A stretch of 64,000 nt of DNA from Tragulus kanchil (GCA_022376925.1 JAIOJX010000005.1:94585001-94649000); one strand, 5' to 3'; numbered from the stretch's first letter, positions 1 to 12,683 are shown. Program-made: numbers and translations. Notes: generated by a model not told the origin, from the sequence alone.

Positions 1-207
1 TGGCCCGTGTGGGCCTCCCATCACGGTGGCCTCTGTTGTCGCAGAGCACCGGCTCTGGGCGCATGCGCTCCAGAGCTCCGGCTCGGTAATTGGACACATG
101 GGTCCAGCCGCTCCGTGGCACGTGGGATCCTCCCAGGCCAGGGATCGAACCAGCGCCCCTTGCACTGCAAGGCGGTGTCTTTACCCACTGGACCACCAGG
201 GAAGCCC
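1..207 (-). mobile_element. CHR-like tRNA-derived SINE, cut by window edge
   Basis: Minus-strand SINE whose tRNA-like head ends at the right with the complement of GGGCTTCCCTGGTGGTCCAG. The head carries an A box (TGGTCCAGTGG) and a B box (GGTTCGATCCC) for RNA polymerase III. The body (complement of the TGTGTCCAATTACCGAGCC region) matches the other copies here. The tail side lies outside the window. It resembles CHR SINEs of cetartiodactyls, with a distinct body. Few changes from the other copies suggest a young element. Confidence 0.85.
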
Positions 208-490
208 ACACAAATGCTTTCATTTGGGGACAAGTGTAAACAAGAGTTTGGATTCTTTATATTACCCATGTTTGTTTTTACTGATATCTAGTGGATTCAC
301 AGTATTACATTAATTTCAAGTGAACAGTGAACATTATTTTAAATCCAATAGTTCCCGGTGCGGAGGTCCTCACCCTGCCGTCCTTCAACTGTCCTTCCTC
401 AGCCTTCCCTCAGTCACCTTGGCAACCATCTTCTTCCCAGTCCTGTTCCTCGTCCACCCAAACAGTGGACAAAACTCCCAAGGCAACCAT
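208..490. other. Single-copy stretch, nothing recognised
   Basis: AT-rich sequence between the first SINE and duplication D1. I see no splice-bounded exon and no repeat I can name. Short open frames here have no recognisable protein content. Confidence 0.5.
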
Positions 491-2629
491 CCTTGATTCC
501 TTAAATTTAAGATAACTGAAATGTTTATCCAGGTGCCTAGCATTCTTCTGAACTGCGTTTTCATAGGAAGTCACATATTTCCTGTGAATATCTTCACACC
601 ACAAGTTACACATGTTATTATGTTTCATTATCTCTTTCACTTGGTGACCATTTTTCACAAATACACTTTTCATGTCACAGGCATTACTGATTAAGCTAAG
701 ATGATCAGATCACAAAGTCAAATCAACATATAAGGCAGATGCTGTCGAGGTTCCCTCCCTAGTCCCAGAGCCCATTTGGATCTAGGTCTCCACAAATTTA
801 TATCCATCAACATTGAAAGCAACAACACACAGTCAAATAAAAATGTATGAATCTGAAAATGCCATGAGTCAGATGTGCTTTCCAAGCATTGTGGGATTTC
901 CCACAGTAGGCTGTTAATATGATTTATTACAGAGCTTTGGTGCATATTAAAACAGAGTGCTCTAAAATCTATAAGTGTTTTAAAAATGAGATAGTAATAT
1001 GATTACATTGGGGGTTTTGTTTCTGTAATTTTTAAGAGGAAAGGCGTTCCAATAAAGGACAGAATTTGATCAAAAGAAACGATCTGTTAACTTGAAAGGA
1101 AGAGCTGGACTCCAAAAGATTCTGGATCCTGAGAAGAAAAAATGGATGGGATTATTGAGAATTACTGAGTGATGGAGAAAAGGAAGCTACAGAAACAAAG
1201 CTGATAGCAAGATGCCATGATCTCTTTTGAAATGTGGTGCTTGTACTGTTTTATATGCTGAATAGGTCAGTGATTCTAAAACCAAAAATCACATTGTGAA
1301 GTAAATAAGGTCTTTGATACTAACGTTAGCTGGCATTTCTAGTGATGTCACAGCCACACAGATGCCCTGGCCTGAGACCTTTGAGATCAGATCCAGGAAA
1401 GTTCAGATTAGACTGATCAGAGGGTTGTTCCACCAGACGAGGGTGCCACGGGCACAGATGGAGCCCCAGCTCCATCAGTCTCCCACTGCCTAGGCTCTCC
1501 TGATGCCAGCAGATGGAGCACAGGACCAAGCACTCCCTCACAAAGCATTTAACCCCCCCTGAAAAATGTCCTTGATTCCTTAAATTTAAGATAACTGAAA
1601 TGTTTATCCAGGTGCCTAGCATTCTTCTGAACTGCGTTTTCATAGGAAGTCACATATTTCCTGTGAATATCTTCACACCACAAGTTACACATGTTATTAT
1701 GTTTCATTATCTCTTTCACTTGGTGACCATTTTTCACAAATACACTTTTCATGTCACAGGCATTACTGATTAAGCTAAGATGATCAGATCACAAAGTCAA
1801 ATCAACATATAAGGCAGATGCTGTCGAGGTTCCCTCCCTAGTCCCAGAGCCCATTTGGATCTAGGTCTCCACAAATTTATATCCATCAACATTGAAAGCA
1901 ACAACACACAGTCAAATAAAAATGTATGAATCTGAAAATGCCATGAGTCAGATGTGCTTTCCAAGCATTGTGGGATTTCCCACAGTAGGCTGTTAATATG
2001 ATTTATTACAGAGCTTTGGTGCATATTAAAACAGAGTGCTCTAAAATCTATAAGTGTTTTAAAAATGAGATAGTAATATGATTACATTGGGGGTTTTGTT
2101 TCTGTAATTTTTAAGAGGAAAGGCGTTCCAATAAAGGACAGAATTTGATCAAAAGAAACGATCTGTTAACTTGAAAGGAAGAGCTGGACTCCAAAAGATT
2201 CTGGATCCTGAGAAGAAAAAATGGATGGGATTATTGAGAATTACTGAGTGATGGAGAAAAGGAAGCTACAGAAACAAAGCTGATAGCAAGATGCCATGAT
2301 CTCTTTTGAAATGTGGTGCTTGTACTGTTTTATATGCTGAATAGGTCAGTGATTCTAAAACCAAAAATCACATTGTGAAGTAAATAAGGTCTTTGATACT
2401 AACGTTAGCTGGCATTTCTAGTGATGTCACAGCCACACAGATGCCCTGGCCTGAGACCTTTGAGATCAGATCCAGGAAAGTTCAGATTAGACTGATCAGA
2501 GGGTTGTTCCACCAGACGAGGGTGCCACGGGCACAGATGGAGCCCCCCAGCTCCATCAGTCTCCCACTGCCTAGGCTCTCCTGATGCCAGCAGATGGAGC
2601 ACAGGACCAAGCACTCCCCTCACAAAGCA
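491..2629. repeat. Direct tandem duplication D1 (offset about 1079)
   Basis: Bases 491-1547 recur at 1570-2629. The copies are nearly identical; differences include a C run (2 bases longer in copy two, near 2545) and one C near 2617. A 22-base filler (1548-1569) matching neither copy separates them. The unit holds no recognised gene. The end of copy two is also the start of D2. Best explained as two contigs with an unmerged overlap; a real tandem duplication is the alternative. Confidence 0.97.
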
Positions 2630-4638
2630 ACTGAACAAAAGAAGAAACTCAACACCCAGATGTGCAAAACCATGTAGGACACATTCTAAAGAAAAAAAAA
2701 TCACCGATACTGTAGCCTATTCCCACAGAAAAGTAAACAAAGAAGAAACTTAAGACATGGGAAAAGGTTAAATCTAAAAAACATACCCAGCCCTCTACAT
2801 CTCTCCATAACTATCCCCACTGTGTCTAGGATTTCCGTAAAGGAAGCATCAGAGAAAGAAAAAAAGTAGAATTCCAAACTACTAACAAAAGTTTAAAAGG
2901 AACAATTCCTCCCTTTATTTCTTGCAGCATGTTTTTTTTTCCAACCTACACTTACAATTTATTTAATACTCCCCTGTAGTAAAATTTTTACACATTTATT
3001 TTCACCAAGTTGACCTCTCCCTGATGGCATGAGTCCTGCTTTATTCATCTTTGTATTCCCTATTCATCCCATCCCTTCCCACCTTTGGTAACTACCTGGT
3101 TTATATTAGGCATAATAATGGTTATTTAATTTAATCCTCTCCTGACTAACGTATTATTTCAATGTTTTCCAGAAAAGAAAGTTACTTTTAAGCAGTCAGC
3201 CTGAGAGAATGCAATGCTTCAGAAGTGAACACTAATCCAGTGCTATGCTTTATGAGAAAAAATTCCTACTGCCAAATAGATTTGATAATTGGGGTATATA
3301 CCATTCACCTCTGGAAGCCACATGCACATTATTGAAGGCTCTGAAAGGACCTGCATTGGTGTGATCGGTTCTCTCCTGCTAGCCCGATCTCTCCCATTAT
3401 GTTGAATAGGAGTATTTCTAATTTAATCATTTCTATTAACATATTCTGGGATGATCTAATTAAATTTGCTACTCTTAAGTATGGCCCATGGACCAGTCAC
3501 ACTCACACTGCCGTGAAGTAAATAAGGTCTTTGATACTAACGTACTGATTCAGAGGCCACACAGATGCCCTGGCCTGAGACCTTTGAGATCAGATCCAGG
3601 AAAGTTCAGATTAGACTGATCAGAGGGTTGTTCCCCCAGACGAGGGTGCCACGGGCACAGATGGAGCCCCAGCTCCATCAGTCTCCCACTGCCTAGGCTC
3701 TCCTGATGCCAGCAGATGGAGCACAGGACCAAGCACTCCCCTCACAAAGCAACTGAACAAAAGAAGAAACTCAACACCCAGATGTGCAAAACCATGTAGG
3801 ACACATTCTAAAGAAAAAAAAATCACCGATACTGTAGCCTATTCCCACAGAAAAGTAAACAAAGAAGAAACTTAAGACATGGGAAAAGGTTAAATCTAAA
3901 AAACATACCCAGCCCTCTACATCTCTCCATAACTATCCCCACTGTGTCTAGGATTTCCGTAAAGGAAGCATCAGAGAAAGAAAAAAAGTAGAATTCCAAA
4001 CTACTAACAAAAGTTTAAAAGGAACAATTCCTCCCTTTATTTCTTGCAGCATGTTTTTTTTTCCAACCTACACTTACAATTTATTTAATACTCCCCTGTA
4101 GTAAAATTTTTACACATTTATTTTCACCAAGTTGACCTCTCCCTGATGGCATGAGTCCTGCTTTATTCATCTTTGTATTCCCTATTCATCCCATCCCTTC
4201 CCACCTTTGGTAACTACCTGGTTTATATTAGGCATAATAATGGTTATTTAATTTAATCCTCTCCTGACTAACGTATTATTTCAATGTTTTCCAGAAAAGA
4301 AAGTTACTTTTAAGCAGTCAGCCTGAGAGAATGCAATGCTTCAGAAGTGAACACTAATCCAGTGCTATGCTTTATGAGAAAAAATTCCTACTGCCAAATA
4401 GATTTGATAATTGGGGTATATACCATTCACCTCTGGAAGCCACATGCACATTATTGAAGGCTCTGAAAGGACCTGCATTGGTGTGATCGGTTCTCTCCTG
4501 CTAGCCCGATCTCTCCCATTATGTTGAATAGGAGTATTTCTAATTTAATCATTTCTATTAACATATTCTGGGATGATCCTACATTAGAACTTTGCTACTC
4601 TTAAGTATGGCCCATGGACCAGTCACACTCACACTGCC
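2375..4638. repeat. Direct tandem duplication D2 (offset 1138 falling to 1126)
   Basis: Bases 2375-3512 recur at 3513-4638. Differences concentrate at the join: the start of copy two is about 14 bases shorter (3540-3556) and the end of copy one is altered near 3456-3467. The C run near 2545 is not repeated at 3666, which suggests a consensus error in one copy. Possible L2 or MIR sequence lies near 2930-3110, but too diverged to call firmly. Confidence 0.97.
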
Positions 4639-4760
4639 TTTTGGAGCTTGTTGGAAATGCAGACTCTCTAGCCTCTGACCCCAACCCTACCGCACCTGAG
4701 TTGGCATTTTAACAAGATATCAGAGCGACTTACATATACATCAATGTTTGAGGAAATGTT
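4593..4760. mobile_element. MER5A-like hAT (Charlie) remnant
   Basis: The text around TGGCCCATGGACCAG, GAGCTTGTTGGAAATGCAGA and the downstream CCCAACCC segment follows the MER5A pattern from memory, with many substitutions. It is a non-autonomous DNA transposon fossil. The same sequence appears at 5702-5868 through D3, and its start at 3475-3512 through D2. Confidence 0.55.
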
Positions 4761-4791
4761 TAAGGAAATTCTTATATAACTAAAAAAGGCT

Positions 4792-4960
4792 TTAGCTTTG
4801 GAACCAGATGAATTTGAGTCTCGTGTTATCTCCTTCAAGGTATGTATCTTGTACAGTCATTGTGAAGATAAGGTAACATACATAAATTACCTGGAAAAAG
4901 ATAAATATTAAATAGACTATAGTTATTAATTGTTATTCATACTCCACTCATTATATTTAA
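4792..4960 (+). mobile_element. MIR SINE (old)
   Basis: GGAACCAGATGAATTTGAGTC followed by TGTGAAGATAAGGTAACATAC matches the MIR core and 3' region, with an internal gap. Repeated at about 5890-6065 because of D3. Confidence 0.5.
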
Positions 4961-5079
4961 TATATATGATTATAGCTATTCATTTCAAATGATCACCAGA
5001 AGTGATCTGTTAATAGTTTTGATTCTACAAAGTTAGTATAATTAATGTTTATTGCGTATTTCAGAGGCCTGAAGGATTT

Positions 5080-5455
5080 AAGGGACTTTTTTTAAATAAA
5101 TTTTTACTGTAGCTACTTTACAGTGCTGTGTTTGTTTCTGATGTACAGCAATGTGAACCTGCTATACGTATACATATATCCCTGCTGTTTGGATTTCTTT
5201 CCCATTTAGGTCACCCCAGAGCATGGAGCAGAGTTCCCTATGCTATACAATAGGTTCTCATTAGTAATCTATTTAATACATATATATGTATTAGTATATA
5301 TGTTTTAATCAAAATCTCCTAAGTAATCCCACCCCCATTCCTTTCTCCTTGGTGTCCATTTCTCTGTTTCTGCTTTGCAAATAAAGATAATTTACACCAT
5401 TTTTCTAGATTCCACATTTTTGCATTAATAAACAATATTTGCTTTTCTCTTTTTT
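5080..5455 (-). mobile_element. L1 3' end, first copy in D3
   Basis: Minus-strand artiodactyl L1 3' region, recognised by the TTTACAGTGCTGTGTTTG, GATGTACAGCAATG, TTTCCCATTTAGGT and GTTCCCTATGCTATACAAT stretches. It is cut by the D3 join. The fuller version is at 6185-7072. Confidence 0.8.
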
Positions 5456-6184
5456 AATCTAAATACCATGTGCTATGCTTTATGAGAAAATTCCCTGCCA
5501 AATAGATTTGATAATTGGGGTATATACCATTCACCTCTGGAAGCCACATGCACATTATTGAAGGCTCTGAAAGGACCTGCATTGGTGTGATCGGTTCTCT
5601 CCTGCTAGCCCGATCTCTCCCATTATGTTGAATAGGAGTATTTCTAATTTAATCATTTCTATTAACATATTCTGGGATGATCCTACATTAGAACTTTGCT
5701 ACTCTTAAGTATGGCCCATGGACCAGTCACACTCACACTGCCTTTTGGAGCTTGTTGGAAATGCAGACTCTCTAGCCTCTGACCCCAACCCTACCGCACC
5801 TGAGTTGGCATTTTAACAAGATATCAGAGCGACTTACATATACATCAATGTTTGAGGAAATGTTTAAGGAAATTCTTATATAACTAAAAAAGGCTTTAGC
5901 TTTGGAACCAGATGAATTTGAGTCTCGTGTTATCTCCTTCAAGGTATGTATCTTGTACAGTCATTGTGAAGATAAGGTAACATACATAAATTACCTGGAA
6001 AAAGATAAATATTAAATAGACTATAGTTATTAATTGTTATTCATACTCCACTCATTATATTTAATATATATGATTATAGCTATTCATTTCAAATGATCAC
6101 CAGAAGTGATCTGTTAATAGTTTTGATTCTACAAAGTTAGTATAATTAATGTTTATTGCGTATTTCAGAGGCCTGAAGGATTTA

Positions 6185-7072
6185 AGGGACTTTTTTTTTT
6201 TTAAATAAATTTTTACTGTAGCTACTTTACAGTGCTGTGTTTGTTTCTGATGTACAGCAATGTGAACCTGCTATACGTATACATATATCCCTGCTGTTTG
6301 GATTTCTTTCCCATTTAGGTCACCCCAGAGCATGGAGCAGAGTTCCCTATGCTATACAATAGGTTCTCATTAGTAATCTATTTAATACATATATATGTAT
6401 TAGTATATATGTTTTAATCAAAATCTCCTAAGTAATCCCACCCCCATTCCTTTCTCCTTGGTGTCCATTTCTCTGTTTCTGCTTTGCAAATAAAGATAAT
6501 TTACACCATTTTTCTAGATTCCACATTTTTGCATTAATAAACAATATTTGCTTTTCTCTTTTTTTTCTCTATGTTTTGGCCTCTTTTATTGGTTGGTTAT
6601 TTATTTTCATCCATCTTTATTCTTTGGCCTGTGTGGGGCTCCCACTGCAGTGGCCTCTCTCCTGCAGAGCACCCACCGGCTTTGGACTCATGCGCTCTAG
6701 AGCGCTGGCTCCTAATTGGACACACCGGTCCAGTGGCTCTGTGGCACATGAGATCTTCCCAGGCCACGGATGGAACTGGTGCCCCTTGCACTGCAAGGCA
6801 GACTCTCTACCCACTGGACCACCAGGGAAGCCCCTGCTTTTCTCTTTCTGACTTCACCCTGTATGACAGTCTCTAGATCCATCCACATCTACAAATGACC
6901 CAGTTTTGCTCCTTTCAATGGCTGGGTAATAATCTATTGTATATTTGTAACATATTTTCTTTATCCAGTTCTCTGCTGGTGGGTATTTATGTTGCTTCCA
7001 TGTCCTGGCTATTGTAAATAGTGGTGCAATGAAGACTGTCTCTTGAATTATGTTTTTCCTCTGGTTATAAAT
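6185..7072 (-). mobile_element. L1 3' region interrupted by a SINE
   Basis: Continues leftward L1 similarity through TAGATTCCACATTTTTGC, then after a SINE through CTAGATCCATCCACATCT, GGCTGGGTAATAATCTATTG and GTTGCTTCCATGTCCTGGC to a GGTTATAAAT segment. The SINE at 6565-6833 is flanked by TGCTTTTCTCTTT repeated on both sides (about 6549 and 6834), so it inserted into the L1. A Bov-tA follows at 7073. No intact ORF2 is present. Confidence 0.85.
6565..6833 (-). mobile_element. CHR-like SINE inserted in L1
   Basis: Minus-strand element ending at the right with the CCACCAGGGAAGCCC head. The left end has TTTTGGCCTCTTTTATTGG without the G-rich tract seen in other copies. The target-site duplication TGCTTTTCTCTTT marks retroposition. 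Reading frames across it are antisense SINE, not genes. Confidence 0.85.
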
Positions 7073-7278
7073 GGGTTTCCCTAGTGTTACTAGTGGTAAA
7101 GAACCTATCTGACAATGCAGGAGATATAAGAGAGGCAAGTTTGATCCTTGGGGTGGGAAGATTCCCTGGAGGTGGGTATGGCAACCCACTCCAGTATTCT
7201 TGCCTGAAGAACCCCATGAACAGAGGAACCTGGAGGGCACATGGGGTCACAAAGTTAGACTGAAGTGATTTAACACAC
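7073..7278 (+). mobile_element. Bov-tA SINE
   Basis: Head GGGTTTCCCTAGTGTTACTA, then GGAGGTGGGTATGGCAACCC, CTCCAGTATTCTTGCCTGAA and CATGGGGTCACAAAGTTAGA. This is a ruminant SINE made of a tRNA-Glu-like head joined to a BovB-derived body. It lies in L1 sequence. Copied at 8144-8349 by D4. Confidence 0.9.
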
Positions 7279-8143
7279 ATGCATGCACTGGGTATATATA
7301 GTTATCTGTGTACAAGTCTTTTAAGGGACTTTAAGGGATACAGTGTTTTATAGGCAAAACTAGAATAAGACACTAGGGTTTTTGTGAATTTGTTATTCTT
7401 GTTCTGTATTCCATCTCTTTGCTAAACCTACTACTGCATCAATATTAAGCCTTCTGGAAGTTTTTGTTCTAAAGTTTAAGAGTCTGTATGTTCTTAAAGT
7501 AGCTTAGCTGGTTGGAAGTTTGACTGTCTTGTTTACGTGGAAAGCACTTCTGTATCTACCTGGCCAGGAGTGTGAGTGAGATTCATGACCTAAGGGCATG
7601 AATGCCCTTCCTCTGGATTCTCCATATCTGATATCACATAGAAAACACTGTGAAAGAGGAAGAGCCAGATATTTCACAAGCTCTTCATAGCTCTCTATGC
7701 ATGCTTACTAAAATAAAGACAGAAATGACATTGAGCGTTTACTGCATTTTAAAGGGGAAGACTTTTAAACTTCTTTATCTACAATATTGGCAAATACATA
7801 TTTACTTGTAATATTATGCTTAAAGACCCTTGTTATTCATCCTGGATTTCAACAAACCATGGCAGGACAATGCGTGTGACAGGTGTACTGTTTTTCATCT
7901 TGTTTTATCTTCATTTTATTTCTTCTATATGACACCATATCCATTTATGGCAATTCCATATTTGAAGATAAACTCTCAGAATTTCAGTTGTTTATACATA
8001 CCATTTCTTCTTACTTATCTCTCCCACTTTTGGCATGTATTATTGTTAAGAAAATGCTCATTCGTTTTATTAAATTTATTTTCTTTATCCAGTTCTCCCT
8101 AGTGTTAAACTAGTGGAATTATGTTTTTCCTCTGGTTATAAAT

Positions 8144-8349
8144 GGGTTTCCCTAGTGTTACTAGTGGTAAAGAACCTATCTGACAATGCAGGAGATATAA
8201 GAGAGGCAAGTTTGATCCTTGGGGTGGGAAGATTCCCTGGAGGTGGGTATGGCAACCCACTCCAGTATTCTTGCCTGAAGAACCCCATGAACAGAGGAAC
8301 CTGGAGGGCACATGGGGTCACAAAGTTAGACTGAAGTGATTTAACACAC
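8144..8349 (+). mobile_element. Bov-tA SINE (D4 copy)
   Basis: Same as the element at 7073-7278, including its private changes, so it is a copy made by D4 and not an independent insertion. Confidence 0.9.
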
Positions 8350-9324
8350 ATGCATGCACTGGGTATATATAGTTATCTGTGTACAAGTCTTTTAAGGGAC
8401 TTTAAGGGATACAGTGTTTTATAGGCAAAACTAGAATAAGACACTAGGGTTTTTGTGAATTTGTTATTCTTGTTCTGTATTCCATCTCTTTGCTAAACCT
8501 ACTACTGCATCAATATTAAGCCTTCTGGAAGTTTTTGTTCTAAAGTTTAAGAGTCTGTATGTTCTTAAAGTAGCTTAGCTGGTTGGAAGTTTGACTGTCT
8601 TGTTTACGTGGAAAGCACTTCTGTATCTACCTGGCCAGGAGTGTGAGTGAGATTCATGACCTAAGGGCATGAATGCCCTTCCTCTGGATTCTCCATATCT
8701 GATATCACATAGAAAACACTGTGAAAGAGGAAGAGCCAGATATTTCACAAGCTCTTCATAGCTCTCTATGCATGCTTACTAAAATAAAGACAGAAATGAC
8801 ATTGAGCGTTTACTGCATTTTAAAGGGGAAGACTTTTAAACTTCTTTATCTACAATATTGGCAAATACATATTTACTTGTAATATTATGCTTAAAGACCC
8901 TTGTTATTCATCCTGGATTTCAACAAACCATGGCAGGACAATGCGTGTGACAGGTGTACTGTTTTTCATCTTGTTTTATCTTCATTTTATTTCTTCTATA
9001 TGACACCATATCCATTTATGGCAATTCCATATTTGAAGATAAACTCTCAGAATTTCAGTTGTTTATACATACCATTTCTTCTTACTTATCTCTCCCACTT
9101 TTGGCATGTATTATTGTTAAGAAAATGCTCATTCGTTTTATTAAATTTATTTCCTTGCCTGTTTAGTTTTTCCCCAGTTTGACTATTGCATACATACTGA
9201 ATGTACTGACCTCTCGGGGGCCTTTCTAACATATTTTATACATTCTTACATCAAACACACTACATAAAAGTCAGAAGTTGGGCTCTTTCTCTACAAAGTC
9301 ACTTTTTTTAACTTCAGTTTTTTT

Positions 9325-9597
9325 AAGTTTTTCTACATTTTGGTCTCTTTTATTGGTTTTCTATATATCTACTTTCATTCATCTTTATTCTTTGGCCTGT
9401 GTGGGCCTCCCACTGCAGTGGCCTCTCTCATTGCAGAGCACTGGCTCCGGGTGCATGTGCTCCAAAGTGCTGGTTCGCAATTGGACCCACCAGTTCAGTC
9501 GCTCTGCAGTACGTGCGATCTTCCTGGACCAGGGATTGAATGGTGCCCCCTGCACTGCAAGGCGGACTCCCTACCCACTGGACCACCAGGGAAGCCC
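9325..9597 (-). mobile_element. CHR-like SINE
   Basis: Minus-strand copy with TTTTGGTCTCTTTTATTGG at the left and CCACCAGGGAAGCCC at the right. It is flanked by CTAACTTTAGTTTTTATG on the right and TTTTTTTAACTTCAGTTTTT on the left, so AACTTCAG/AACTTTAG may be the target-site duplication. More diverged than the copies near 41-44 kb. Confidence 0.85.
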
Positions 9598-10484
9598 TAA
9601 CTTTAGTTTTTATGACTGATCTGAAACCAGCAACATCAAGGGAATCAACTGATGACCTTTTGTCCTAAAAATGTGTTTTCAGCTTATTTTCTGTCAAATG
9701 TCACAGACTGTGAAAACAAAGTCTGCATAGGTTCCTATTTTCTGTTGCTATAAACAATCAGCATTGTAAACATTGTAACAAGAAAATAATAGAGCTTTAA
9801 CCAGACTTGACCCTGAGCAGGACTTACAGGCATAGTGATGAGAACTTAAACAGCCAGAAGGGCCCAGGGGCCAACAGAAGAGGGATTTCCCTGCTTCCCA
9901 GGAGGCAATGGAGAGCAACAGGAGGACAGAGGCAGATCCCACCCGAATGGAGAGGCAAAATTGAGCGTTTACTGCATTTTAAAGGGGAAGACTTTTAAAC
10001 TTCTTTATCTACAATATTGGCAAATACATATTTACTTGTAATATTATGCTTAAAGACCCTTGTTATTCATCCTGGATTTCAACAAACCATGGCAGGACAA
10101 TGCGTGTGACAGGTGTACTGTTTTTCATCTTGTTTTATCTTCATTTTATTTCTTCTATATGACACCATATCCATTTATGGCAATTCCATATTTGAAGATA
10201 AACTCTCAGAATTTCAGTTGTTTATACATACCATTTCTTCTTACTTATCTCTCCCACTTTTGGCATGTATTATTGTTAAGAAAATGCTCATTCGTTTTAT
10301 TAAATTTATTTCCTTGCCTGTTTAGTTTTTTCCCCAGTTTGACTATTGCATACATACTGAATGTACTGACCTCTCGGGGGCCTTTCTAACATATTTTATA
10401 CATTCTTACATCAAACACACTACATAAAAGTCAGAAGTTGGGCTCTTTCTCTACAAAGTCACTTTTTTTAACTTCAGTTTTTTT

Positions 10485-10756
10485 AAGTTTTTCTACATTT
10501 TGGTCTCTTTTATTGGTTTTCTATATATCTACTTTCATTCATCTTTATTCTTTGGCCTGTGTGGGCCTCCCACTGCAGTGGCCTCTCTCATTGCAGAGCA
10601 CTGGCTCCGGGTGCATGTGCTCCAAAGTGCTGGTTCGCAATTGGACCCACCAGTTCAGTCGCTCTGCAGTACGTGCGATCTTCCTGGACCAGGGATTGAA
10701 TGGTGCCCCCTGCACTGCAAGGCGGACTCCTACCCACTGGACCACCAGGGAAGCCC
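10485..10756 (-). mobile_element. CHR-like SINE (D5 copy)
   Basis: Duplicate of the element at 9325-9597 with a single-base deletion near 10730. It came with D5 and is not a separate insertion. Confidence 0.85.
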
Positions 10757-11599
10757 TAACTTTAGTTTTTATGACTGATCTGAAACCAGCAACATCAAGG
10801 GAATCAACTGATGACCTTTTGTCCTAAAAATGTGTTTTCAGCTTATTTTCTGTCAAATGTCACAGACTGTGAAAACAAAGTCTGCATAGGTTCCTATTTT
10901 CTGTTGCTATAAACAATCAGCATTGTAAACATTGTAACAAGAAAATAATAGAGCTTTAACCAGACTTGACCCTGAGCAGGACTTACAGGCATAGTGATGA
11001 GAACTTAAACAGCCAGAAGGGCCCAGGGGCCAACAGAAGAGGGATTTCCCTGCTTCCCAGGAGGCAATGGAGAGCAACAGGAGGACAGAGGCAGATCCCC
11101 AGGCTCTCTGAATGGAGAGGGATCGGTAAAGAGGTTTGCTGGCTTCCACAGGGAAAATCATCACTTCCTTGGGGAAACCTCGGCAGAGGAACTGCAGCAT
11201 CACTACTGTCGATACTTTCTGCACCACTGAGTAACACCCCTACCCCATGATGAGTACAGTCTCCTCCTCTCTAAAGTGAAGGAATAACATGATGAGCTAA
11301 GACCCTTTCTAGTCTGTTGCAAGTCTATGATTACGAAAGGACCTTGAAATTTTTTTCCTAGAATATTCTGAGTTGCAGATTATGAAAAAAGCAGAGGAGA
11401 CTTTCTAGAGTCATGCAGTGTTACCTCAGTGGTAGCCAGTCAACTGCATGATTAAATTCCTTCACATGATCACACTTGTTATCCAAACAAAGGAAATTTC
11501 AGGCTCATTTCAACAAGACTCTCTTGAACAATAGCTATGTGGATATGTCCATACCTGTCCAGAATTTGGCAACTTGAGATAAATCTTTTTTAATTTATT

Positions 11600-11866
11600 T
11601 TTTCTTTTCTCCATCATGCCTCTTTTATTTACATTTATTTACATTCAGCTTTTTTATTCTTTGGCATGTGTGGGCCTCCCATTGCAGTGGCCTCTCTCAT
11701 TGCAGAGCACTGGCTCTGGGCGCATGTGCTCCGGAGTGCTGGCTTGTAATTGGGCACACTGGTATAGGTGCTTTGTGGCATGTGGGATCTTCCCAGGCTA
11801 GGGATTAAACTGGTGTCCCTTGCACTGCAAGGCAGACTCTTTACCCACTGAACCACTAGGGAGGCA
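11600..11866 (-). mobile_element. Older CHR-like SINE
   Basis: Minus strand. The right end reads ACCACTAGGGAGGCAC instead of ACCACCAGGGAAGCCC, and the B-box region is GGGATTAAAC, so the internal promoter is damaged. A duplicate from D6 lies at 12684-12950. Confidence 0.8.
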
Positions 11867-12683
11867 CAAGACACAAATCTTGATGAGCAGTGGCTAGAGA
11901 ATTATCTCTTCTTACCATAACTATTCTGTTGAGTCAATGCCACCTAATTTATTAACCCATTATGCAAAACAAGACAGTTGCTTTCTGTTGCTATAAACAA
12001 TCAGCATTGTAAACATTGTAACAAGAAAATAATAGAGCTTTAACCAGACTTGACCCTGAGCAGGACTTACAGGCATAGTGATGAGAACTTAAACAGCCAG
12101 AAGGGCCCAGGGGCCAACAGAAGAGGGATTTCCCTGCTTCCCAGGAGGCAATGGAGAGCAACAGGAGGACAGAGGCAGATCCCCAGGCTCTCTGAATGGA
12201 GAGGGATCGGTAAAGAGGTTTGCTGGCTTCCACAGGGAAAATCATCACTTCCTTGGGGAAACCTCGGCAGAGGAACTGCAGCATCACTACTGTCGATACT
12301 TTCTGCACCACTGAGTAACACCCCTACCCCATGATGAGTACAGTCTCCTCCTCTCTAAAGTGAAGGAATAACATGATGAGCTAAGACCCTTTCTAGTCTG
12401 TTGCAAGTCTATGATTACGAAAGGACCTTGAAATTTTTTTCCTAGAATATTCTGAGTTGCAGATTATGAAAAAAGCAGAGGAGACTTTCTAGAGTCATGC
12501 AGTGTTACCTCAGTGGTAGCCAGTCAACTGCATGATTAAATTCCTTCACATGATCACACTTGTTATCCAAACAAAGGAAATTTCAGGCTCATTTCAACAA
12601 GACTCTCTTGAACAATAGCTATGTGGATATGTCCATACCTGTCCAGAATTTGGCAACTTGAGATAAATCTTTTTTAATTTATT

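Larger units (their letters stand above)
4362..6566. repeat. Direct tandem duplication D3 (offset about 1108)
   Basis: Bases 4362-5455 recur at 5470-6566, with about 14 filler bases. Copy two has a longer T run at 6190. Both contain MER5-like and MIR sequence and the L1 3' end. Copy two continues into a SINE at 6565, exactly where copy one stops, as if the first contig ended at the SINE edge. Confidence 0.97.
7045..9152. repeat. Direct tandem duplication D4 (offset 1071)
   Basis: Bases 7045-8081 recur at 8116-9152. The 34-base filler at 8082-8115 is not random: it contains sequence matching 6957-6973 and 7079-7096. Each copy holds a Bov-tA and about 800 bases with nothing I recognise. The last part of copy two is repeated a third time through D5. 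Confidence 0.97.
8801..11097. repeat. Direct tandem duplication D5 (offset about 1159)
   Basis: Bases 8801-9953 recur at 9960-11097. Copy one ends with a small deletion and a few altered bases just before the join. It includes a CHR-like SINE in both copies; one C in the SINE (near 9571) is absent from copy two, which shifts the open frames. The segment 8801-9152 is present three times in all (also at 7730-8081). Confidence 0.97.

Noticed and set aside
7045..9152. CRISPR or phage-like direct repeats
   Set aside because: The repeats are about 1 kb, adjacent, and in mammalian DNA; there are no short repeats with spacers.
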